A DNA stretch of 7,135 bases from Ktedonobacterales bacterium (GTDB taxonomy: Bacteria; Chloroflexota; Ktedonobacteria; Ktedonobacterales; JADMIN01), in contig JAICVT010000232.1 in assembly GCA_025935235.1 (NCBI GenBank), positions 1-7,135 on the forward strand, in the 5' to 3' direction. Positions 1 to 5,844 of this stretch are shown here, one piece after another. How positions within the stretch are numbered: the stretch's first letter is position 1; the number at the start of each line of letters is the position of its first letter. Below the pieces are notes generated by a model, which saw only the letters and a program-made list of their open reading frames with translations, had not been told where the DNA came from and searched no databases. A program made the position numbers and the translations under genes.

Positions 1-1296
1 ATCAGCGACAGCGGGCAGGAGCAGCAGGCGTCAGAGACCAGCCCGACGCAGGGCATCGTCTTCACCGTCTATGATGGCGCGACCTTCAACGAATACGCCA
101 CCAGCGACCTCGCGCCCGATGCGCTGGCGAGTGCGGTACGGCGGTGGGCCAGCGGGCTGCGGCGGCGCGATGGACCACCGATCGCATTTGGCGGCCACGC
201 CACCATCGCCGGGCAGGGCGCGCGCGACTTCGTCACACCGATGCGGGTTGATCCGGCGAGCGTGCCGCTCAAGCGCAAGCTGGCGCTCGTGCGCGACCTC
301 CAGCGGCGCGCCAAAGCCTTGGACGCGCGCATTGTGCAGGCGCAGGCCCAGTACACCGATGGCGCCTATAGCTCGACCTACATCGGGCGCGGACGCTGGC
401 TGCGGCAGCGCGTGCATCGCCTCAACCTGGGCCTGCTGGTGGTGATGAGCGACGCGGGCGAGACACGCTACAACTTCCTGCCGATCAGCGGCGCGGGCGG
501 CTTCGAGCTGGCGCGCGTGACGGATGAGCAGCTGCGCGAGACGGTCGAGACGGCGGCGCGCCTGCTCAACGCCAAGCGCATCGAGCCGGGCGTCTACGAT
601 ACCGTCACCGACCCATCGCTCTCCGGCGTCATCGCGCACGAGTGCTTCGGTCACGGCGTCGAGATGGACCTGTTCCCCAAGGGGCGCGCCCGCGCCGCGC
701 GCTTCGTCGGCCAGCGGGTGGCGGCGCCGGGTGTGGACATGTACGACGATCCCAGCGCGCCGGGCGCGTTCGGCTCCTACTACTTCGACGATGAGGGCGA
801 GCTGGCGCGGCCCACGCAGATCCTGCGCGATGGCGTGCTGGTCCACCCGATCAGCGATTTCGCCGCCGCCACCTACGCGGGCGATGCCGCAGGCGCGCAC
901 ACCGCCAATGGCCGCCGCCAGGACTACACGCGCAAAGCCTACGCGCGCATGAGCAATACCTTCTTCGGCGCTGGCTCCGTCTCGCCCGCAGAGATGATCG
1001 CGGGGGTCGAGCGCGGCGTCTATCTGCGGCGCGCCATGAGCGGCATGGAGGACCCGATGGGTTGGGGCATCCAGGTGAGCGCGCTGTATGGCGAGGAGAT
1101 CGTCAACGGCGCGCTGACCGGGCGGCTCTTCTCGCCGGTCGGCGTCTCGGGCTATGTGCCAGATCTGCTAGCCAGCATCGGCGCGATTGGCAGCGATATG
1201 AGCCTGGAAGCGGGCCGGTGCGGCAAGGGCCACAAAGAGTATGTGGATGTCACGGTCGGCGGCCCACACCTGCGAATGAAAGCGAGGCTCGGCTGA
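1..1296 (+). CDS. tldD: TldD-family zinc metalloprotease subunit (5' truncated by window edge)
   Basis: This is the catalytic subunit of the TldD/TldE heterodimeric protease, a cytoplasmic enzyme known in E. coli for maturing microcin B17 and degrading CcdA; its substrate here is unknown. The frame is open from base 1, so the start codon lies upstream. 431 codons are visible against roughly 450-480 in the family, so only a short N-terminal piece is missing. The ATG at 241 is internal and should not be taken as the start. The metal site is clear: HECFGH (HExxxH) at visible residues 213-218, and near the C-terminus RCGKGHKEY with Cys407, matching the Cys ligand of E. coli TldD. Between them, GRRQDYTRKAYARMSNTFF (about residues 304-322) matches the family's conserved Arg/Met-Asn-Thr segment. 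It departs from the E. coli form: HECFGH instead of HEAxGH, and CGKGHKEYV instead of CGKxGQ, which suggests a separate subfamily. The stop is followed after one base by tldE, so the two are probably translated together. Confidence 0.93.
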   Translation: MSDSGQEQQASETSPTQGIVFTVYDGATFNEYATSDLAPDALASAVRRWASGLRRRDGPPIAFGGHATIAGQGARDFVTPMRVDPASVPLKRKLALVRDLQRRAKALDARIVQAQAQYTDGAYSSTYIGRGRWLRQRVHRLNLGLLVVMSDAGETRYNFLPISGAGGFELARVTDEQLRETVETAARLLNAKRIEPGVYDTVTDPSLSGVIAHECFGHGVEMDLFPKGRARAARFVGQRVAAPGVDMYDDPSAPGAFGSYYFDDEGELARPTQILRDGVLVHPISDFAAATYAGDAAGAHTANGRRQDYTRKAYARMSNTFFGAGSVSPAEMIAGVERGVYLRRAMSGMEDPMGWGIQVSALYGEEIVNGALTGRLFSPVGVSGYVPDLLASIGAIGSDMSLEAGRCGKGHKEYVDVTVGGPHLRMKARLG

Positions 1297-1297
1297 G

Positions 1298-2707
1298 ATG
1301 CTGGAAGGTGAACTGCGCGTCCAGATGTCCTCGCTGGCTGACAGCCTCGCCGACGCCCTGCGCGCTACCCCCGGCGTGGACGCCTGGCAGGTGACGACCA
1401 CCCGCCGCGACGAGGCGCAGGTCTATCTGATCGGCGCAGAGATCGAGGAGGCGCGCCGCTCGGTGTCGAGCGAAGAGGCGGTGGTGACGATCCACAACCT
1501 GCACGCGCCGCGATCAGATGAGGGCGCCGACGGCGCGGGAGCGGCGAGCGCAGCGGCGCTGGGTGCGACGACGCTGACCGTGCAGCCCGATGAGCTGGCA
1601 GAGAGCGGGCCGCTGGCGGCGCGGCTGCGCGATGGCGCGCTGATGGCTAGCCTGACCGATAATCAGCCCTTCGCGCTGCCGGGCGCGCCGACACAGGGCT
1701 TTCCGGTGATCGAGGCGGACGACCTGGCGCTGGGCGGCTCTATCGAGGCGGCGGTGGAGCGCGCGGGCCAGCAGTTGCGGGCAGCGCTGCGCCAGACGCC
1801 GGGCGTGCGGCTGGGCAGCGCCGAGCTATACGCCGCGCGCATCCATTCATCGCTGACGAACAGCCAGGGATTGAGCGCCAGCAAGCGCGAGACGAGCGTC
1901 TACCTCGATCTGGCGCTGCTGGCGGGTGAGGGCGACGACACCGCCGAGTTTCACGCCGAGCTGCGGAGGCGGCGGCTGAGCGATCTGCACCTGGAGCGCG
2001 TGGTGGCGGCCTATGGCGCTCTTGCGCTGCACGCGCTGCACGCCAGCGCGCCCGAGGCGTGGGAGGGGCCGGTTGTGCTGAGTGGCGAGGCGGCGGCGCA
2101 GTTCTTCAATCCGGTCTTCGGCGGCCCGCTGGCGGCGCACGCCTCGGCGGAGATGGCTTACCAGCGCCTGAGTCGCCTGCGTGTGGGCGAATTCGTGACG
2201 CCAGAGGAGCCGCGTGGCGACCGGCTGACGCTGGTGAGCGACGCCGTGCGCCCCTATGGCCTGCGCTCCTCGCCCTACGACGCCAGCGGCATCCCCGCGC
2301 ACAACGTGACGCTGATCGAGGATGGCGTGTTCCAGCGCCCCTGGGCCGACGCGAAGTACGCGCAATATCTCGGCCTGCCGCCGACCGGCGAGCTTGGTAA
2401 CCTGACCGTTACCTGCGGCGCGACGCCAGTGGAGCGGCTGCGCAGCCCGGAGGCGGGGCCGGTCTACGAGGTGGTGGCCTTCTCGCTCTTCAATCCCGAC
2501 CCGGTGACGGGCGACTTCAGCACTGAGATCCGGCTGGGCTACCGCCACGACGCGGCGGGAACGCGGCCGATCAAGGGCGGCGCGCTGGTCGGCAACATCT
2601 TCGCCGCACTGGCCGACGCGCGCTTCTCCGCCGAGTCCTTCTCCGATGGCGTCTACCTCGGCCCGGCGGGCATCCGCTTCGGCGCGCTGAAGATCACGGC
2701 GGGCTAG
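1298..2707 (+). CDS. tldE: TldE/PmbA-family protein, partner of TldD
   Basis: A 469-residue protein of the PmbA/TldE family, close to the usual 440-460. In E. coli TldE is the non-catalytic half that closes the proteolytic chamber with TldD. Consistent with this, no HExxxH is present. Family signs are SLTNSQGLSASKRETSVYLD (184-203), PYDASGIPAHNVTLIEDGVF (326-345), DPVTGDFSTEIRLGY (401-415), and a C-terminal GGALVGNIF (427-435). The usual GDFSRGASGFWIENG stretch is replaced by GDFSTEIRLGY...GTRPIKGG, so this is a divergent member that matches the divergent TldD upstream. The ATG at 1298 follows the tldD stop by one base, with GAGG at 1284-1287 as a possible ribosome site. An ATG at 1325 (residue 10) is a weaker alternative. 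The N-terminal third contains a low-complexity Asp/Gly/Ala patch (about 72-90). The TAG stop shares the CTAG at 2704-2707 with the opposing smpB stop, and no terminator fits between the two genes. Confidence 0.9.
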   Translation: MLEGELRVQMSSLADSLADALRATPGVDAWQVTTTRRDEAQVYLIGAEIEEARRSVSSEEAVVTIHNLHAPRSDEGADGAGAASAAALGATTLTVQPDELAESGPLAARLRDGALMASLTDNQPFALPGAPTQGFPVIEADDLALGGSIEAAVERAGQQLRAALRQTPGVRLGSAELYAARIHSSLTNSQGLSASKRETSVYLDLALLAGEGDDTAEFHAELRRRRLSDLHLERVVAAYGALALHALHASAPEAWEGPVVLSGEAAAQFFNPVFGGPLAAHASAEMAYQRLSRLRVGEFVTPEEPRGDRLTLVSDAVRPYGLRSSPYDASGIPAHNVTLIEDGVFQRPWADAKYAQYLGLPPTGELGNLTVTCGATPVERLRSPEAGPVYEVVAFSLFNPDPVTGDFSTEIRLGYRHDAAGTRPIKGGALVGNIFAALADARFSAESFSDGVYLGPAGIRFGALKITAG

Positions 2708-3171
2708 CCCTCGCGGTAGCGCTGCTTGGTGGCGCGTGCCATCTCGCGCTCCGACTCGCGCTTCTTGATCGCCTCGCGCTTGTCGTAGAGCTTCTTGCCG
2801 CGACACAGGCCCAGCTCGACCTTGGCCAGATTGTCGCTGAAGTAGAGGCGCAAGGGGATCAGCGTCAGGCCCTTGGTCTGGAGCTTGCCGACCAGCCGAT
2901 CAATCTGGCGGCGGTGCAGCAGCAGCTTGCGCGGGCGCAGGGGGTCGTGGTTCATATACGTCCCCTGCTCGTAGATGGCGATGTGCATGCCGTCGAGCCA
3001 GACCTCGCCCTGCCGGACACGCGCATAGGCGCCACGCAGGTTCACATGTCCCGCGCGGATAGACTTCACCTCGGTGCCCGTCAGGACCAGCCCCGCCTCC
3101 AGCGTCTCATCCACGAAGTAATCGTGGTAGGCCTGGCGGTTGACGCTGATCGTCTTTGTCTGCTCTGCCAC
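2704..3171 (-). CDS. smpB: SsrA-binding protein SmpB
   Basis: SmpB binds tmRNA and delivers it to stalled ribosomes, starting trans-translation; it acts in the cytoplasm with SsrA RNA, EF-Tu and the ribosome. The 155-residue product has the standard length and the standard motifs: NRQAYHDYFVDETLEAGLVL (11-30), GTEVKSIRAG (32-41), a PLRPRKLLLHR stretch (77-87), GLTLIPLRLYF (101-111), and KVELGLCRGKKLYDKRE (117-133). A basic C-terminal tail (131-155) follows; in the family it folds in the mRNA channel. Cys123 sits where Ala is usual in GLARGKK, a minor oddity. The start is GTG (read as CAC at 3169-3171 on the plus strand). Only weak purine runs (GAGAG/AGAAG, then GAGGGGG further up) lie before it. 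The gene is divergent from the MMPL gene and convergent with tldE, whose 3' end it overlaps by 4 bp. No ssrA gene was found in this window. Confidence 0.98.
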   Translation of the reverse strand: MAEQTKTISVNRQAYHDYFVDETLEAGLVLTGTEVKSIRAGHVNLRGAYARVRQGEVWLDGMHIAIYEQGTYMNHDPLRPRKLLLHRRQIDRLVGKLQTKGLTLIPLRLYFSDNLAKVELGLCRGKKLYDKREAIKKRESEREMARATKQRYREG

Positions 3172-3229
3172 AGCGGCTTCTCTCGCCCCCTCGCGCTCAA
3201 TCTCGCAGCCTCAGCCGGCGCCTCCCGTA

Positions 3230-3271
3230 GCTCCCCTCCCCCGCTGTGCGGGGGAGGGGCCGGGGAGCGGG
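3230..3271. repeat. GC-rich perfect hairpin, REP-like, with G-quadruplex motif
   Basis: CCCCTCCCCCGC (3233-3244) and GCGGGGGAGGGG (3248-3259) form a perfect 12-bp stem around a 3-base TGT loop. A second GGGGAGC (3262-3268) can pair instead with GCTCCCC (3230-3236), giving an alternative fold. The right half also has four G-runs (5, 4, 4 and 3 Gs at 3250-3254, 3256-3259, 3262-3265 and 3269-3271) with 1-3-base loops, which fits the G-quadruplex pattern on the plus strand. There is no T-tract, so it is not a standard intrinsic terminator. Sequences of this CCCCTCCCCCGC-type hairpin followed by GGCCGGGG are familiar as dispersed intergenic repeats in GC-rich bacteria, so a REP/MITE-like unit is likely. 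That identity is inference because only one copy is visible here. Confidence 0.65.
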
Positions 3272-3289
3272 CCAAACGCGATCACGTGC

Positions 3290-3317
3290 GTTATGATGAT
3301 AGTGGCGCACGACGCAA
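3290..3317 (-). promoter_or_regulatory. Weak candidate promoter for smpB
   Basis: Read leftward, TTGCGT (3317-3312) and CATAAC (3295-3290) are separated by 16 bases, a poor sigma-70-like match (3/6 and 4/6). It is the best leftward candidate I could find upstream of smpB. If used, the smpB leader would be about 110 nt and would include the GC-rich hairpin. Confidence is low because such matches occur by chance. Confidence 0.2.
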
Positions 3318-3347
3318 GCCAGCGCCACGTTTTGAGCCACGCTTGCG
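3302..3347. other. Interleaved inverted repeats, possible H-type pseudoknot
   Basis: GTGGCGC (3302-3308) pairs perfectly with GCGCCAC (3322-3328). Within the 13-base loop, CGCAAGC (3313-3319) pairs perfectly with GCTTGCG (3341-3347), which lies outside the first stem. This is the order of an H-type pseudoknot if the DNA is transcribed. The first stem is followed by GTTTTG, so a weak rightward terminator is an alternative reading, as are operator dyads for a DNA-binding regulator. Whether either strand is transcribed here is unknown. Confidence 0.3.
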
Positions 3348-3354
3348 ATCAACC

Positions 3355-3372
3355 TTGCATTCAACGATGCAA
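3355..3372. promoter_or_regulatory. Operator-like dyad over the -35 element
   Basis: TTGCAT (3355-3360) and ATGCAA (3367-3372) are perfect 6-bp inverted halves with a 6-base spacer. The dyad covers the proposed -35 box and half of the spacer, the position expected for a dimeric repressor. MMPL-type exporters are often controlled by TetR-family repressors, but no regulator gene is in this window, so the binding protein is unknown and chance occurrence cannot be excluded. Confidence 0.3.
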
Positions 3373-3384
3373 ACGCTGTACAAA
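3355..3384 (+). promoter_or_regulatory. Candidate sigma-70-type promoter for the MMPL-lipoprotein operon
   Basis: TTGCAT (3355-3360) as -35 and TACAAA (3379-3384) as -10 are 18 bases apart, both 4/6 matches to consensus, in a locally AT-richer patch. The predicted start of transcription is near 3391, giving a leader of about 113 nt before the ATG at 3505. That start point coincides with the first base of a long inverted repeat (3391-3440), which supports the placement. There is no experimental or comparative support. Confidence 0.4.
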
Positions 3385-3390
3385 CTTCTG

Positions 3391-3467
3391 TGAGTCTCCA
3401 GTGCGGGGCGTTGCGCAGAGCGTCTCGCAGTGGGGACTCACCCATGATACCCCCGTAGACGAGACGC
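3391..3467 (+). promoter_or_regulatory. Structured leader of the MMPL gene (candidate cis-regulatory RNA)
   Basis: TGAGTCTCCAGTGC (3391-3404) pairs with GCAGTGGGGACTCA (3427-3440): 12 Watson-Crick pairs, one G-U and one G-G mismatch, closing a 22-base loop. The 3' part of that loop, GCGTCTC (3420-3426), can pair with GAGACGC (3461-3467) downstream, again an H-type pseudoknot order; with G3427-C3460 the second helix reaches 8 bp. A CCCCC run at 3450-3454 could also pair with GGGGG at 3485-3489, just ahead of the ribosome site, so a link to translation control is conceivable. I do not recognise a known riboswitch class, and no terminator T-tract follows. It could also be a DNA-level dyad. Confidence 0.4.
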
Positions 3468-3490
3468 GGACAAGCGGGCGTCCAGGGGGC

Positions 3491-3496
3491 GGAAGG
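3491..3496 (+). promoter_or_regulatory. Ribosome binding site of the MMPL gene
   Basis: GGAAGG lies 8 bases before the ATG at 3505 and fixes this start. The protein begins with the short N-terminal segment and first membrane helix expected for the MMPL family, which agrees with the choice. Confidence 0.7.
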
Positions 3497-3504
3497 CTGT
3501 TGGC

Positions 3505-5844
3505 ATGTTCTATCGGCTTGGGCTGGCCATGGCCCGCCTGCGCTACTGGGTGCTTGGCCTCTGGTTGATCGCCGCGCTGGCGAGCGTCCCCTTCGCGCCG
3601 CGCGTCGCCGAAGCGCTCTCCCCCGGCGGCTTCTCCAGCCCCGATATGGAATCGCAGCAGGCCATCACCGCGCTGCAAAACGGCCTGCACACCAGCTTCA
3701 CCAACGTGCTGGTGATCTTCTCCAGCAAGACGCTGACGGCCGATGATCCGCGCTTCATCGCACAGGCCACCGCCGCCACGGCGAAGCTGCAAGCGTGGCC
3801 AGCCGTCAGCCAGATCGTTCCCTTCACGATTGACCCCACGCAGGTCTCGCGCGACCGGCATACCGCGTTCACCTCAGTCTTTTTGAAGGCCAACCCAGAC
3901 GAGGCGCCCAGCGACCTGACTGGCTTGCGCCAGCGCATAGCCCAGCAGCCCGACATCTCGGTCGAGATCGGCGGCGGGCCAGTCTTCTACTCCGACATCC
4001 AGAGCGTCAGCGAGGCCGACCTGCGTCGCGCCGAAGAGATCGCCTTTCCCTTCGCGCTGCTGGCGCTGGTGCTGGTCTTCCGCTCAGTGGTGGCCGCCGC
4101 GCTGCCCGCGATGGTCGGCGGGTGCAGCGTCGCCATCTCACTGGCGCTGCTCTATGCCCTTGCCCTGCACACCAGTATCTCGATCTTCGCGCTCAACATC
4201 ACCACGCTGTTTGGCCTGGGCCTCGGCGTGGACTACTCGCTCTTCGTCGTCAGCCGCTTCCGCGAGGAGCTGCGCCACGGTCACGGCGTGACTGAGGCGG
4301 TCGCCATCAGCATGTCCACCGCCGGGCGCGCCGTCTTCTTCTCCGGTCTGACGGTCTCGATCGGGCTGCTGGGGCTGGTGATCTTCCCGCTGAATGAACT
4401 GCACTCGGTCGGCATCGGCGGCATGCTCACCGTCGCCTTCTCCATCACCGCGGCGGTCACGCTGCTGCCCGCCCTGCTGAGCGTGCTGGGTGAGCGCGTC
4501 AACGCGCTGCCAGTGCGCCTGCCGCGCTTTGGTCGCGCCCGACGACAGGAAGCGACCGCAGCCAGCGCCTACGATGAGCAGCGCGGCTTCTGGCACGGCC
4601 TCTCGCTCTGGGTGATGCGCCGCCCGGTGCTGACGCTCGTGCCGACGCTGGGCTTCTTGCTGCTGTTGGGCGCGCCGTTCCTCAGCGTGCGGTTGGCCGC
4701 GCCCGACGCTTCGATTCTGCCGCCGACGGTCAAGTCGCGCGCCGCCTTCGATCTGCTCAACACGCAGTTCGATCAGAGCGAGACGACGCCGATCGTGGTG
4801 GCTGTCGAGACGACCGGCAGCCCGCTCGCGCCCGGCAATGTGGCGGCGCTCGACCAGTTCGTCAATCGCATCCAGAGCGACTCGCGGGTGGCGCGCGTCA
4901 CCAGCATCGTCTCGCTCGACCCGCGCCTGACCCTCCAGCAATATCAGCTGCTCTATAGCGACCCCAAGGCCATCGCCGACCCGTACATCTCGCGCTCGCT
5001 GGCGGCGCTGGCGGGCGACAATATCACGCTGGTGCAGGTCTACAGCAAGTACGGCATGCTCGATCAGCGCTCCGAGGCGCTCGTGCAGGCGATCCGCGCC
5101 GCCGAGCCGCCCAGCGGGATGCGCGTGCTGGTGGATGGCGGCACGGCGGGCATCATTGACTACGTGAACACGCTCTACGGCGCGTTCCCCTATGCGCTGC
5201 TGCTGATCGCGCTGATTACCTATGTCGTGCTGGCGCTGCTCTTCCGCTCGCTGACCCTGCCGCTCAAGGCGATCCTGATGAACACGCTCTCGATTCTGGC
5301 GAGCTATGGCGCGCTGGTCTTCATCTTCCAGCAGGGCCACTTCAGCAACCTGCTCAACTTCACGCCGCTGGGCTATGTCGAGGCCAGCTCGCCGATCCTG
5401 ATGTTCTGCGCGCTGTTTGGCCTCTCGATGGATTATGAGGTCTTCCTGCTCTCGCGCATCCGCGAGGCGCACGAGCAGACCGGCGATAACACGCGGAGCG
5501 TGGCGCTGGGGCTGGAGCGTAGTGGCGGCATCATCACCAGCGCGGCGGCCATCGTGATTCTCGTCAGCGCCGCCTTCGCCTCCGCCGATATGGTGATCGT
5601 GAAGGCGCTGGGCGTGGGGATGGCGCTGGCGGTGCTGCTGGACGCGACGCTAGTGCGCGGGCTGCTGGCCCCCGCTACCATGCGGCTGCTCGGCGAGATC
5701 AACTGGTGGTGGCCGTGGCCATTCAACCGCTGGCTGCCCGCGCATGAGTACCGCGAAGCGACGGCCGCCAGCATGGCGCCAGCCAGCGAGCACATGGGCG
5801 ATCCCGCGCAGGCGCCAACAGGCGCCACAGGAGGCCCGCGATGA
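3505..5844 (+). CDS. MMPL-family (RND superfamily) membrane transporter
   Basis: A 779-residue polytopic protein with the duplicated MMPL layout; relatives export lipids or hydrophobic compounds using the proton gradient. Helix 1 (about 14-31) is followed by an extracytoplasmic domain (about 32-178), helices 2-6 (about 180-328), a cytoplasmic linker rich in Arg and Ala (330-370), helix 7 (about 374-394), a second extracytoplasmic domain (395-558), and helices 8-12 (about 560-724). Each half carries the Asp-Tyr pair of the proton relay in its central helix: GLGLGVDYSLFVVSRFREEL (237-256, D243-Y244) and FGLSMDYEVFLLSRIREAH (638-656, D643-Y644). Both are intact, so the pump is probably active. 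The tail has NWWWPWPFNRWLP (733-745) after helix 12, as in many MMPL proteins. It is divergent from smpB, has a long leader with possible RNA structure, and overlaps the lipoprotein gene by ATGA. Substrate is unknown; a lipid or isoprenoid is a guess from the neighbour. Confidence 0.95.
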   Translation: MFYRLGLAMARLRYWVLGLWLIAALASVPFAPRVAEALSPGGFSSPDMESQQAITALQNGLHTSFTNVLVIFSSKTLTADDPRFIAQATAATAKLQAWPAVSQIVPFTIDPTQVSRDRHTAFTSVFLKANPDEAPSDLTGLRQRIAQQPDISVEIGGGPVFYSDIQSVSEADLRRAEEIAFPFALLALVLVFRSVVAAALPAMVGGCSVAISLALLYALALHTSISIFALNITTLFGLGLGVDYSLFVVSRFREELRHGHGVTEAVAISMSTAGRAVFFSGLTVSIGLLGLVIFPLNELHSVGIGGMLTVAFSITAAVTLLPALLSVLGERVNALPVRLPRFGRARRQEATAASAYDEQRGFWHGLSLWVMRRPVLTLVPTLGFLLLLGAPFLSVRLAAPDASILPPTVKSRAAFDLLNTQFDQSETTPIVVAVETTGSPLAPGNVAALDQFVNRIQSDSRVARVTSIVSLDPRLTLQQYQLLYSDPKAIADPYISRSLAALAGDNITLVQVYSKYGMLDQRSEALVQAIRAAEPPSGMRVLVDGGTAGIIDYVNTLYGAFPYALLLIALITYVVLALLFRSLTLPLKAILMNTLSILASYGALVFIFQQGHFSNLLNFTPLGYVEASSPILMFCALFGLSMDYEVFLLSRIREAHEQTGDNTRSVALGLERSGGIITSAAAIVILVSAAFASADMVIVKALGVGMALAVLLDATLVRGLLAPATMRLLGEINWWWPWPFNRWLPAHEYREATAASMAPASEHMGDPAQAPTGATGGPR
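5829..5834 (+). promoter_or_regulatory. Strong Shine-Dalgarno for the lipoprotein gene
   Basis: A perfect AGGAGG inside the last codons of the MMPL gene is 6 bases before the ATG at 5841 and 9 before the second in-frame ATG at 5844. Either could be used. With the ATGA stop-start overlap it indicates coupled but independently strong translation of the second gene. Confidence 0.85.

Larger units (their letters stand above)
3172..3504. other. Divergent intergenic region between smpB and the MMPL gene
   Basis: This is the only gene-free stretch above 300 bases. It must hold the promoters for smpB (leftward) and for the MMPL-lipoprotein pair (rightward). From left to right it contains a GC-rich hairpin with a G-run cluster (3230-3271), a weak leftward promoter candidate (3290-3317), interleaved inverted repeats (3302-3347), a rightward promoter candidate with an overlapping dyad (3355-3384), and a second set of interleaved repeats (3391-3467) in the presumed MMPL leader. 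Short frames crossing it show no recognisable protein features. No tRNA-like or tmRNA sequence is present. Confidence 0.8.

Noticed and set aside
31..900. Minus-strand frame of 289 codons opposite tldD
   Set aside because: It has Arg/Ala/His-rich composition, no motif, and overlaps the catalytic region of tldD in the opposite direction.
241..1296. tldD starting at the ATG at 241
   Set aside because: The same frame is open and in family character back to base 1, and starting at 241 would remove about 80 visible residues of the N-terminal domain. The gene is cut by the window edge instead.
1847..2806. Long open frame on the minus strand (319 codons) opposite tldE and the end of smpB
   Set aside because: Low-complexity Arg/Ala/Gly/Gln composition and full overlap with well-supported tldE and the smpB 3' end point to a shadow frame.
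3302..3333. Intrinsic terminator formed by GTGGCGC/GCGCCAC and the following TTTT
   Set aside because: The stem is only 7 bp with a 13-base loop, the T-run is four bases after a G, and no gene on the plus strand ends upstream of it, since smpB runs the other way.
3172..3504. tmRNA (ssrA) next to smpB, suggested by the pseudoknot-like repeats
   Set aside because: There is no tRNA-like acceptor arm, no GTTCGAATC-type T-loop, no CCA end and no tag-peptide frame ending in Ala-Ala. The region is also too short to hold a full tmRNA with promoters.
3140..3568. Short plus-strand frames crossing the intergenic region
   Set aside because: They read through the GC hairpin and the MMPL leader, have no ribosome site or recognisable domain, and conflict with the well-placed MMPL start at 3505.
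4138..5472. Long open frame on the minus strand (444 codons) opposite the MMPL gene
   Set aside because: It is dominated by Arg, Gln, Glu, Ala and His with no recognisable domain, the typical product of reading a GC-rich gene backwards. The sense strand encodes a clear 12-TM transporter.
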